From contig DGGS01000001.1 in NCBI GenBank assembly GCA_002392325.1, forward strand, positions 1 through 5,957: DNA of 5,957 nucleotides. The letters are read 5' to 3'. The translations under genes were made by a program, and so were the position numbers. Each line of letters begins with the position of its first letter. Positions within the stretch are counted from its first letter, which is position 1. This document shows positions 1 through 5,957 of the stretch, piece by piece. Source of the DNA: Bacteroidales bacterium UBA3868 (GTDB taxonomy: Bacteria; Bacteroidota; Bacteroidia; Bacteroidales; WCHB1-69). The notes beneath the pieces are model-generated. The model did not search any database. It worked only from the letters and a program-made list of their open reading frames with translations, and had not been told where the DNA came from.

Positions 1-2339
1 ACTATTCGGGCAACAACTGCGAGAAAATCTTCGCAAACGAGTCAGAAGTGTTGCGAAAGGGCACGAACCAACATCATGAACGACTCAAAATGCTCTTCCA
101 ACGCTCGATAGTTTCCAAGGAAAAAGCCAAACTTACGATAGGCATTCCCCGTGCACTGGGTATGTATGAGCTTTATCCTTTTTGGAATACTCTTTTCTCC
201 GAATGTGGTTTCCGTGTGGTTCTTTCGGGAAAATCCACCAATCCGCTGTACGAGCAGGGCATCCATACCGTGATGTCGGAGAACATCTGCTTCCCCGCCA
301 AGTTGATGCACGGCCATGTGTATGATCTGGCGAAGAAAGGTGTGGACCGTATTTTCTATCCGTACATTGTGATGGAGCAGAAGGCCGACGAGAAAGTGCG
401 CAACAGCTACAATTGTCCCATTGTGGCTGGTTATTCCGATGTAATGAAGAATGCCATTGACACCGTGGAGCGATTCAACATTCCGTTTGACGCGCCGGTG
501 GTATCGCTCAACAATGACGAATTGCTGTATGCGGGATGTCGTGCCTACCTGCGCACATTAGGTGTGGACCGGAAACGCGCCGACAGTGCCATCTCTGCAG
601 CGGTGAAGGCTCAACAACGTTACATCACGCAACAGCATCAGCGTGCGCAGGAGATTGTGCGGTTGGCCAAAGAAAACAACCGCATGGTTGTGGTCTTGGC
701 GGGTCGCCCGTATCATACCGACCCCCTTGTCCAGCATAAGATCTCCGATGTGCTCGCTGATATGGGAATAGATGTGGTGACCGAGTTTGTGGCCAATGAT
801 ACCGATACGGAAGTTTACAAGGAGTTGGTGGCGGTCACGCAGTGGACCTATCCCAACCGCGTGTTCAAAGCCGCGCACTATGTGGCCAACAGTCCCGATA
901 ATGTGCATTTCATGATGATCACCTCCTTCGGTTGCGGTCCGGATGCCTTCATTATTGATGAGACGCACGATATTCTGGACCGTAAAGGCAAGAGCTTCAC
1001 GCTGTTGAAAGTGGATGATGTGAACAATATCGGGTCGTTGCGCCTGCGCGTGCGCTCCATGGTAGAGAGTTTGCGATTCAGCCGCAAAGTAGAAGTAAAC
1101 AAACCCTTTGTCACGACACCGCCGTTTCAGCTTTCGGACAAAAGACGCACCATTATCGCGCCGACCTTTGCCACCGGTTACACCGAGTTTTTCCCCACCT
1201 TCTTCAAGATGGCGGGCTATAATCTGGTTGTGTTGCCAATGGGTGATAAAGAGTGTGTGGATTTGGGTTTGCAGTATGCCAACAACGAGGTTTGCTATCC
1301 GGCCACCATCGTGGTGGGCAGCCTGCTCAAGGCGTTGCGCAGCGGCCAGTACAATCTGGATGACGTGGCCGTGATCATCACGCAGACGGGCGGGCAATGC
1401 CGTGCCACCAACTACATCATGCTGATAAAGAAAGCGTTGGTGGCTGCGGGCATCGAAAATGTTCCAGTACTATCATTGGCATTGGGCAATACGCTGGCCA
1501 ACGAGCAACCCGGATTCGTAGTCGATTTCAAGAAACTGGCGTTGCCTGCGCTGTTCACTTTGTTGTATGCCGACTGTCTGTCGCGCATGTATTATGCCGC
1601 GCGCCCGCGGGAACTACAACGCGGCAAGGCCAAAGAGATACAAAACAAGTATATTGAAAAATCACTGCCACACATAGAGGCCCATGATTATAAGGGCCTG
1701 CGCAAGTTGTTGGCGGAGGCGGTGAAAGAGTACATGGCCAATATGGATTGCAACAAGCCGCTGCCGCAAATTGGAGTGGTGGGCGAGATTTACATCAAAT
1801 ACAACGAGTTCGGTCACCTGAATGTGCTGGATTGGCTTGCCGACCAAGGCGTGGAGGTCATCGCCCCGTCCATTTACAACTTCTTCATGAACAGTTTTGT
1901 GAATCGTCATATCAATAAAAAACTGAATATCAAGGAGGTGGGTCAGCCGTTGTGGGTTTCTGATGCCATCTACAAGCTCATCTTCCATTACGCTAAGGTA
2001 TATGATAAGATCTGTGCGCCGTTCCCGTATTACCGACCTTATGCCGATATGTTCCACGATGCTGAGCTGGCTTCACGCATCATCAACATGGCGGCCAATT
2101 TCGGTGAGGGATGGCTCATTCCGGCGGAGATGTCGGCCTTGGCGGAGAATGGGGTGAAGAACATTATCAGTTTACAGCCCTTTGCCTGCATTTCCAACCA
2201 TATCATTGCCAAGGGTATAGAGAAGAAAATCCGCAAGTTTTATCCCGATCTCAACATGTTGTTCCTCGACTTTGACGGTGGCACCAGCGAAGCCAATGTC
2301 TTCAACAGGTTGCATTTTATGATTGAGAACGAACAATAA
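1..2339 (+). CDS. 2-hydroxyacyl-CoA dehydratase activase-related giant protein (C-terminal part, 5' truncated)
   Basis: The frame is open from the left edge (first full codon at 3) to the TAA at 2337-2339, so about 778 C-terminal residues are visible. The GTG at 48 is internal: upstream codons read YSGNNCEKIF, a segment typical of this family just after its ATPase region. The part from about 130 to 480 (IGIPRALGMYELYPFW, then SENICFPAKL) matches the DUF2229 domain. The remainder resembles the D-component fold of 2-hydroxyacyl-CoA dehydratases, including AGRPYHTDP near 699 and GEIYIKYNEFGH near 1786. Cysteines in family-like contexts have codons at 18, 288 (ENICFP), 414 (NCPIV), 933 (FGCGPD), 1293 (NEVCYP), 1398 (GGQCRA) and 2187 (FACISN); several could ligate an Fe-S cluster. 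Known members are often around 1400-1500 residues with N-terminal BcrAD/BadFG ATPase domains, which would lie upstream here. The substrate is unknown; a cytoplasmic, ATP-driven, low-potential electron-transfer role is inferred from the family. Confidence 0.88.
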   Translation, partial: YSGNNCEKIFANESEVLRKGTNQHHERLKMLFQRSIVSKEKAKLTIGIPRALGMYELYPFWNTLFSECGFRVVLSGKSTNPLYEQGIHTVMSENICFPAKLMHGHVYDLAKKGVDRIFYPYIVMEQKADEKVRNSYNCPIVAGYSDVMKNAIDTVERFNIPFDAPVVSLNNDELLYAGCRAYLRTLGVDRKRADSAISAAVKAQQRYITQQHQRAQEIVRLAKENNRMVVVLAGRPYHTDPLVQHKISDVLADMGIDVVTEFVANDTDTEVYKELVAVTQWTYPNRVFKAAHYVANSPDNVHFMMITSFGCGPDAFIIDETHDILDRKGKSFTLLKVDDVNNIGSLRLRVRSMVESLRFSRKVEVNKPFVTTPPFQLSDKRRTIIAPTFATGYTEFFPTFFKMAGYNLVVLPMGDKECVDLGLQYANNEVCYPATIVVGSLLKALRSGQYNLDDVAVIITQTGGQCRATNYIMLIKKALVAAGIENVPVLSLALGNTLANEQPGFVVDFKKLALPALFTLLYADCLSRMYYAARPRELQRGKAKEIQNKYIEKSLPHIEAHDYKGLRKLLAEAVKEYMANMDCNKPLPQIGVVGEIYIKYNEFGHLNVLDWLADQGVEVIAPSIYNFFMNSFVNRHINKKLNIKEVGQPLWVSDAIYKLIFHYAKVYDKICAPFPYYRPYADMFHDAELASRIINMAANFGEGWLIPAEMSALAENGVKNIISLQPFACISNHIIAKGIEKKIRKFYPDLNMLFLDFDGGTSEANVFNRLHFMIENEQ

Positions 2340-2381
2340 ATGCTTGGAGGATTGAGTTATAACATTATAATTTTTAAAAAT
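2340..2381 (+). promoter_or_regulatory. A/T-rich leader deciding the start of the thioredoxin-like gene
   Basis: An in-frame ATG at 2340 directly abuts the preceding stop codon and would add 14 residues ahead of the signal peptide. The ATG at 2382 is preferred because it begins a classic MKKTF signal sequence and follows an A/T-rich stretch (2361-2381) typical of Bacteroidota leaders. A GGAGG at 2346-2350 is about 31 bases upstream, too far to act as its Shine-Dalgarno. The 42-base gap suggests possible co-transcription with the upstream gene. Confidence 0.4.
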
Positions 2382-3473
2382 ATGAAAAAAACATTTTTGG
2401 TAATAGCCTTTTTGTGTTTTTGTGCGATGCCCATATTCGCTCAGAATTGTATGATTTTCGGAAAGATATCGGTGCCGGAGATGGAAAAGAAGAAGGTTTA
2501 TTTGAAGAATATGAACACGGGTGCGACTTTGGACTCCACCATGGTGTTTGACGGTGCTTTTGCTATCGGGGCGAATGTGTCGGAACCGTTTGTGGGGTAT
2601 TTGCAGACGGAGCGGTTGTCGCAAGTCAACTACTATTATCTGCTTTTTGTGGCAGAGCCGGGCAGGATTTATTGCGACATGGTGACGGACTCGTTGTCGG
2701 GCACGCCGTTGAATGACAGGTATTATTCGATGATGAAGCAATACAATTATGAGGTCAGTGTGCTGAACGCGTTGACCACGCAGATGAATCAGGCGATTTC
2801 CATGCCTGCGGATGTGGCGAAAGAGTTTGCTGACAAATTTGCGAAACAGGACAAAGTGGTGATGGGTATTCTGAAGTCTGCGTATGAAGAAAACAGGACG
2901 AATCCGGTGGGCGCTCTTGCCATGGAGAACTATCTGGACTGGATGGTGAACTATGAGGCGGCGAAGCGCGCCATGGAGGGTGCTGCCCCGGTGGTGACCA
3001 GTTACCAGCGTTTGGCGGACAAATACGCCGCCATGGAGCGGTTGAGTCATACGGCGGTAGGCAAGCCCTACAAGGATTTGGACTTGGTTGACCAGAAGAC
3101 GGGCAAAAAGGTGAAGTTGAGCAAGTATGTGGAGGGCAAGGTGGCATTGGTTGACTTTTGGGCGTCGTGGTGCAGGCCATGCCGAAAGGAAATCCCGAAC
3201 ATTGCCAAACTGCATGAGAAGTATGGGAAGCGGAAGGATGTGGTTATTATCAGTTTGAATGTATGGGACAAGCCGGAGCCGCAGGCCAAGGCCATCAAGG
3301 ACATGGGGATGGTATGGACGCAGTTGACGGATCCCACGCGCAATGCCACTGACACATACGCGGTGGACGGCATCCCGCAGATATTGTTGATTGGCAAAGA
3401 TGGTCGTATCCTCGCCCGCGACCTCCGCGGCGACGAGATTGAACCCGCCCTGAGGAAGGCGATAGGGGAGTAG
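2382..3473 (+). CDS. Exported DUF4369/TlpA-family thioredoxin-like protein
   Basis: The product has 363 residues. The N-terminus MKKTFLVIAFLCFCAMPIFA is a Sec signal peptide with a likely signal peptidase I site after A20 (IFA|QN). No good lipobox is seen, so it is probably periplasmic rather than a lipoprotein. Residues about 23-115 look like the DUF4369 beta-rich domain found at the N-terminus of many Bacteroidota thioredoxin proteins. A helical linker region follows to about residue 225. The C-terminal thioredoxin/redoxin domain (about 228-363) contains LVDFWASWCRPCRKEIP with the redox pair C264 and C267, and the cis-proline loop GIPQILL at P332. This architecture indicates a membrane-associated or periplasmic thiol-disulfide oxidoreductase of the TlpA/ResA group; the direction of the redox reaction and the partner proteins cannot be told from sequence. 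It lies 42 bases after the activase-like gene on the same strand, so the two may share a transcript, though no functional link is evident. Confidence 0.9.
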   Translation: MKKTFLVIAFLCFCAMPIFAQNCMIFGKISVPEMEKKKVYLKNMNTGATLDSTMVFDGAFAIGANVSEPFVGYLQTERLSQVNYYYLLFVAEPGRIYCDMVTDSLSGTPLNDRYYSMMKQYNYEVSVLNALTTQMNQAISMPADVAKEFADKFAKQDKVVMGILKSAYEENRTNPVGALAMENYLDWMVNYEAAKRAMEGAAPVVTSYQRLADKYAAMERLSHTAVGKPYKDLDLVDQKTGKKVKLSKYVEGKVALVDFWASWCRPCRKEIPNIAKLHEKYGKRKDVVIISLNVWDKPEPQAKAIKDMGMVWTQLTDPTRNATDTYAVDGIPQILLIGKDGRILARDLRGDEIEPALRKAIGE

Positions 3474-3477
3474 GGAG

Positions 3478-3542
3478 CCGTGCGGATGCTCCAAATCCCC
3501 TTCTATTTTAGAAGGGGTGCCTGAAAGGCGGGGTAGTAATAT
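3478..3542 (+). repeat. REP-like double-hairpin repeat, copy 1
   Basis: This unit starts a few bases after the thioredoxin-like stop codon. It contains a 9-bp stem with a TTT loop (3497-3517, arms CCCCTTCTA and TAGAAGGGG), then a small hairpin GCCTGAAAGGC (3519-3529), then GGGGTAGTAATAT (3530-3542). It matches the reverse complement of copy 2 at 3855-3917 over essentially its whole length, with small differences. No T-tract follows the main stem, so it is not a canonical terminator, but such hairpins can protect the 3' end of an mRNA. Confidence 0.8.
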
Positions 3543-3854
3543 GAGAGATTGGCCGTCAGGCCATCCTTGTGGAATTAAAGATTCTTAGGGATTTTTTCCT
3601 TATGTGGCGCTTTCATGCCCATAATACTCAATAATGAATTTTCTCAATTCTTCCAACATGAAGCATACATGTCGCAAGACAAGGATTTCCGTGCACCTGA
3701 ATTCAGAAAACGATTTCGACCAGATTGCCCGCTTTTCGGTTCTTGCAGGCATAGCCCCGCGATTCACTGTTCACGGGTAGATTGTGTACAGGGCGGTCTA
3801 TGATTTTGATGCCGTTGATGTTAGTCATTTGTTTAATTGGTATTATGATCCTTT
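3543..3854. other. Non-coding or decayed interior between the inverted repeats
   Basis: No reading frame here is convincing. On the plus strand a 40-codon frame runs 3658-3780 (MKHTCRKTRISVHLNSEN to a TAG), and another of 62 codons lies at 3615-3803 in a different frame. On the minus strand a 41-codon frame runs from an ATG at 3828 to a TGA at 3703-3705 (MTNINGIKIIDRPVHNLPV at its start); the same frame then stays open for 24 more codons to a TGA at 3628-3630. The minus-strand frame with one internal stop could be a degraded gene, but I recognise no family in either strand. A small hairpin (TGGCC, loop GTCA, GGCCA) lies at about 3550-3563. Confidence 0.3.
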
Positions 3855-3917
3855 ATATTACTACCCCGGCCTACGGCCACCCCTTCTTAAAAAGAAGGGG
3901 AGTTATAGAGCGTCCGC
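3855..3917 (-). repeat. REP-like double-hairpin repeat, copy 2 (inverted)
   Basis: Read on the minus strand, this unit has the same order as copy 1: TGCGGACGCTC, a 9-bp stem with a TTT loop (3880-3900), a small hairpin GGCCGTAGGCC (3868-3878), then GGGGTAGTAATAT (3855-3867). Relative to copy 1, the innermost base pair of the large stem is swapped (A-T to T-A), and the small stem changes from GCCT/AGGC to GGCC/GGCC. Pairing is kept in both cases, which suggests that the folded form matters. Confidence 0.8.
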
Positions 3918-3928
3918 ATAGCTATGCG
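3915..3928. repeat. Perfect 14-base palindrome
   Basis: CGCATAGCTATGCG is identical to its own reverse complement. It sits at the outer edge of repeat copy 2 and overlaps it by three bases. The corresponding outer edge of copy 1 (about 3478-3484) has only a shorter, imperfect version (CCGTGCGG). It may be part of the repeat unit or the element end; a protein-binding role cannot be excluded. Confidence 0.5.
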
Positions 3929-4028
3929 AACAATAAAATTAGGTACACCATCCCGCGTGACGCATAAGCGTTGAGGGGAGAATACAACATGGTTGGGTCA
4001 ACACCTATATCATCACCTCAACACACAC

Positions 4029-4061
4029 AAAAAAAAAGGGCCCCCGCTTCCGGAAGCCCTT
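4029..4061 (-). terminator. Rho-independent terminator of the korA-korB operon
   Basis: On the minus strand, AAGGGC (4061-4056) pairs with GCCCTT (4041-4036). The intervening segment contains a further self-complementary stretch, CTTCCGGAAG. A run of nine T residues (complement of 4029-4037) follows directly. It begins 35 bases beyond the korB stop codon, where a terminator for the leftward operon would be expected. Confidence 0.85.
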
Positions 4062-4096
4062 AACTATAATCTATTATCTCTAAACTCTAAACTCTC

Positions 4097-5131
4097 TTAC
4101 TCTACCTCCCAGGTGTCGCCGCTGTTCAGCAGGTCATCGACACATTTGTACTTGCCGATGGCTTTCTGCTCGTCCATCTGGTCTTCGTACAATTGGGTAT
4201 AAGAGGTTTTCTTCACATTGCGGATCACACCGATGGCCACAGGAAGGTCGCCCTTCATACGCGCCAACATCATGTGGATGCCGGTGTCCTCGGTGGTCTC
4301 GTCGTGAATCATGATGTCGTCAATGGTGATGCCGTTCTCGCCAATGGTGACGGCTTCCAAACAACGGCCGTTGAAACGCAAACCTTTGTTCTTGTCCTTG
4401 CCGAAAATCATGGGCTTGCCATGCTCGAGGATGATGGTACGGTCGTCACGCACAGCGCGGTCGGTGATGGCGGCGTGCGCCTTGTCGTTGAAGATCATAC
4501 AGTTCTGCAACACTTCCACCACGCTGGTGCCGTCATGCTGTGCGGCACGCGTCATGATTTCCGTGGTCAACGGCGGCAGACAGTCCAACGCGCGGGCATA
4601 GAATGTGCCCTGCGCACCCATGACCAACTCGCCCGGATTGAACGGATAGTCGATGGTGCCGTAAGGAGAGGTCTTCGTGACCTGACCGAACTTGGTGGTG
4701 GGACTGTACTGGCCCTTGGTAAGACCGTAAATCTCGTTATTGAAGATGGTGATGTTCAAGTCCTGGTTTCTGCGCACCGCATGGATCAGGTGGTTGCCAC
4801 CGATGGCCATGGAGTCGCCGTCGCCCATGTTCACCCACACGGAGAGGGCAGGGTTGGCCAGCTTCACGCCCGTGGCGATGGCGCACGCGCGTCCGTGGAT
4901 GCTGTGGAATCCGTAAGTGTCCACATAATAAGGAATACGCGATGAGCATCCGATACCGGACACCATGCAGATGTTTTCCTTCTTGTGGTTCGTTTTCGGG
5001 AAGGTGTTCAACAATGAGGCGAGGATGGCGTGGTCACCGCAACCGGGACACCATTTCACCATTTGGTCGCTGGTAAAGTCAGCTTTTGTATATTCGCGGT
5101 CCGCTCTGGGAACAAAATGTCTTTCTGCCAT
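4097..5131 (-). CDS. korB: 2-oxoglutarate (2-oxoacid):ferredoxin oxidoreductase, beta subunit
   Basis: The product has 344 residues, a normal length for this subunit. It carries the thiamine-diphosphate-binding site and the Fe-S cluster of the enzyme that interconverts 2-oxoglutarate plus CoA and succinyl-CoA plus CO2 with ferredoxin as electron carrier, in the cytoplasm. Visible motifs are WCPGCGDH (C28, C31), GIGCSS (C62) and QNCMIFND (C211), which together give the four expected [4Fe-4S] ligands. The thiamine diphosphate/Mg motif runs GDGDSMAIGGNH (104-114) to NNEIYGLTKGQYSPT (131-145). The start at 5131 fits the usual N-terminus of the family and leaves a 31-base gap to the upstream alpha gene, so the two form an operon. 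Substrate choice (2-oxoglutarate rather than another 2-oxoacid) is inferred from overall similarity to KorB and the alpha partner; it is not proven by a single residue. Confidence 0.93.
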   Translation of the reverse strand: MAERHFVPRADREYTKADFTSDQMVKWCPGCGDHAILASLLNTFPKTNHKKENICMVSGIGCSSRIPYYVDTYGFHSIHGRACAIATGVKLANPALSVWVNMGDGDSMAIGGNHLIHAVRRNQDLNITIFNNEIYGLTKGQYSPTTKFGQVTKTSPYGTIDYPFNPGELVMGAQGTFYARALDCLPPLTTEIMTRAAQHDGTSVVEVLQNCMIFNDKAHAAITDRAVRDDRTIILEHGKPMIFGKDKNKGLRFNGRCLEAVTIGENGITIDDIMIHDETTEDTGIHMMLARMKGDLPVAIGVIRNVKKTSYTQLYEDQMDEQKAIGKYKCVDDLLNSGDTWEVE

Positions 5132-5162
5132 AATTTCTGTTTTTTAAGTGTTTTGGTTTGAT
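5132..5162 (-). promoter_or_regulatory. korA-korB intergenic translation leader
   Basis: These 31 bases separate the alpha stop codon from the beta ATG. On the minus strand they are A-rich (ending AAAAAACAGAAATT before the ATG) and contain no Shine-Dalgarno-like GGAGG, as is common in Bacteroidota. There is no room for a terminator, which supports co-transcription. Confidence 0.4.
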
Positions 5163-5957
5163 TTATTTGGCAAGCAGTCTTTCGAATTCGGCCTTCAGTT
5201 CGCCCACCTCAAAAGGCAAGCCCATGATCTTGTTGTATTGCGTCATGGGGCATTCCGGGAACTGGGTGCGGAGATATCCGGCAAACTGGCCGTTGTTGAG
5301 CTCGCAGACGACAATCTTTTTGTATTTCTTGAAGATGTCGCCCGTGTTCTTCGGCAGCGGGCAAATATAGTTGAAATGGGTGTAAGCCACCTTCTTACCT
5401 TCGTTGTTCATTTCTTCCACGGCGAGGGTGAGTGCTCCGGAGGTGCCGCCCCAACCCACCACGAGAAGCTCGGCATCAGGGTCGCCGGTCACCTCCTGGT
5501 CGGGGATGTAGTTGGCCACGCGGTTCACCTTTTCCTGGCGGTTGTGGACCATCAGGGCGTGGTTTTCTGGATCGGTGCTGAGCGGGCCGTCGGGACATTT
5601 CTCGAGGCCGCCTACGCGGTGACGCAGACCTTCCATTCCGGGGAGTGCCCACCAGCGGGCGAACTTCTCAGGATCCCTGCGGAACGGACGATAGTCGGGA
5701 TCGTTCGGAGTGGCCAAACGCGGCGTGATGCTCGGCAGGTCGGCCACCTTGGGGATACGGAACAGCTGGGAACCGTTGCCCAGATAGCCGTCGGTGAGCA
5801 GGATGACGGGAGTCATGTGCTCCAAGGCGATCTTGGCGGCGTTGTAAGCCCAGTAGAAGCAGTTGGCGCTGGAAGAGGCAGCCACCACTACGAGGGGAGC
5901 CTCACCGTTACGGCCGTACAGAGCCTGGTTGAGGTCGGACTGCTCCGTCTTGGTGGG
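5163..5957 (-). CDS. korA: 2-oxoglutarate (2-oxoacid):ferredoxin oxidoreductase, alpha subunit (C-terminal part, 5' truncated)
   Basis: The frame is open from the right edge to the TAA at 5165-5163, giving 265 codons including the stop. The GTG codon at 5888 is internal: upstream codons read PTKTEQSDLNQALYGRNGEA, a conserved alpha-subunit segment. Next comes LLTDGYLGNGSQLFRIP, from the end of the pyrimidine-binding domain. The segment DPENHALMVHNRQEKVNRV then leads into the C-terminal domains, with VGWGGTSGALTLAVEEM and FNYICPLPKNTGDIFKKYK, and near the end VVCELNNGQFAGYLR and IMGLPFEVGEL. Family members of this type usually have about 600 or more residues with a gamma-like domain fused at the N-terminus, so over half of the protein and its promoter lie beyond the window. 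It pairs with KorB to form the active enzyme, and the gene order alpha then beta is the usual one. Confidence 0.92.
   Translation of the reverse strand, partial: PTKTEQSDLNQALYGRNGEAPLVVVAASSSANCFYWAYNAAKIALEHMTPVILLTDGYLGNGSQLFRIPKVADLPSITPRLATPNDPDYRPFRRDPEKFARWWALPGMEGLRHRVGGLEKCPDGPLSTDPENHALMVHNRQEKVNRVANYIPDQEVTGDPDAELLVVGWGGTSGALTLAVEEMNNEGKKVAYTHFNYICPLPKNTGDIFKKYKKIVVCELNNGQFAGYLRTQFPECPMTQYNKIMGLPFEVGELKAEFERLLAK

Larger units (their letters stand above)
3478..3928. mobile_element. Possible MITE-like element bounded by inverted REP-like units
   Basis: Two about 60-base units in inverted orientation enclose about 310 bases without a convincing gene, giving a total of about 440-450 bases. 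That layout fits a non-autonomous miniature element or a REP doublet mobilised in trans by a REP-associated (RAYT/IS200-like) transposase. No transposase is present in the window, and no target-site duplication could be identified, so mobility is inferred from layout only. Two independent REP units that happen to lie in opposite orientation would look the same. Confidence 0.35.

Noticed and set aside
558..1397. About 279-codon minus-strand open frame opposite the activase-like gene
   Set aside because: It has the same shadow character as the others: His/Ile/Arg-rich with no motif, and it lies opposite a conserved coding region.
2344..2375. Possible Bacteroidota-type promoter (TTG at 2344-2346 and TAATTTTT at 2368-2375, resembling TAnnTTTG)
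   Set aside because: The spacing is acceptable, but the -7 match is imperfect and the predicted transcript would start almost at the ATG. In such A/T-rich sequence the match is likely by chance.
2340..2381. ATG at 2340 overlapping the upstream stop region as the start of the thioredoxin-like protein
   Set aside because: It would place 14 residues ahead of a textbook signal peptide; the ATG at 2382 gives a normal export signal.
2172..3494. Long (about 440-codon) open frame on the minus strand across the end of the activase-like gene and the thioredoxin-like gene
   Set aside because: It is antisense to two well-recognised proteins, and its product is rich in His, Arg, Gln and Leu without any domain. 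It is a by-product of the codon usage of the plus-strand genes.
3589..3603. Weak hairpin AGGGA-TTTTT-TCCTT as a terminator of the plus-strand genes
   Set aside because: The stem is only five pairs with one wobble and has no following T-tract; it is too weak to call.
3970..4022. Distant short inverted repeats GTTGAGG (3970-3976) and CCTCAAC (4016-4022)
   Set aside because: Seven bases with a 39-base gap and no other context is expected by chance.
4193..4945. About 250-codon plus-strand open frame opposite korB
   Set aside because: It is antisense to a gene with all expected catalytic and Fe-S residues; the translation is Val/His/Gly-rich and matches nothing recognisable.

Overview
The window looks like chromosomal DNA of an anaerobic member of Bacteroidota, most likely Bacteroidales. 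The evidence is a DUF4369/TlpA-type thioredoxin protein with a signal peptide, a korA-korB gene pair of the form common in this order, A/T-rich translation leaders without a clear Shine-Dalgarno, and a very large activase-related protein of the kind seen in gut anaerobes. The assignment rests on protein recognition alone.

Layout: (1) Positions 1-2339, plus strand, hold the 3' part of a gene for a giant protein related to 2-hydroxyacyl-CoA dehydratase activases; its start lies upstream of the window. (2) Positions 2382-3473, plus strand, encode an exported thioredoxin-fold protein with a WCRPC active site. (3) Positions 3474-4096 form a roughly 620-base region with no convincing gene. It carries two REP-like hairpin units in inverted orientation (about 3478-3542 and 3855-3917), a perfect 14-base palindrome (3915-3928) and a strong rho-independent terminator for the minus-strand genes (4029-4061). 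(4) Positions 4097-5131, minus strand, encode the beta subunit of 2-oxoglutarate (2-oxoacid):ferredoxin oxidoreductase. (5) Positions 5163-5957, minus strand, encode the C-terminal part of its alpha subunit, which runs off the right edge.

The plus-strand pair and the minus-strand korA-korB operon converge on the repeat-bearing region. KorAB interconverts 2-oxoglutarate and succinyl-CoA with ferredoxin, and the activase-like protein belongs to a family that uses low-potential electrons and Fe-S clusters. Both therefore fit anaerobic ferredoxin-based metabolism, but nothing in the sequence shows that they work together.

The genes themselves are conventional. The most interesting item is the inverted repeat pair, whose two copies differ by paired changes that preserve both hairpins. 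It encloses about 310 bases with only decayed-looking or very short reading frames, and may be a small non-autonomous repeat element. I see no convincing new multi-gene system here.
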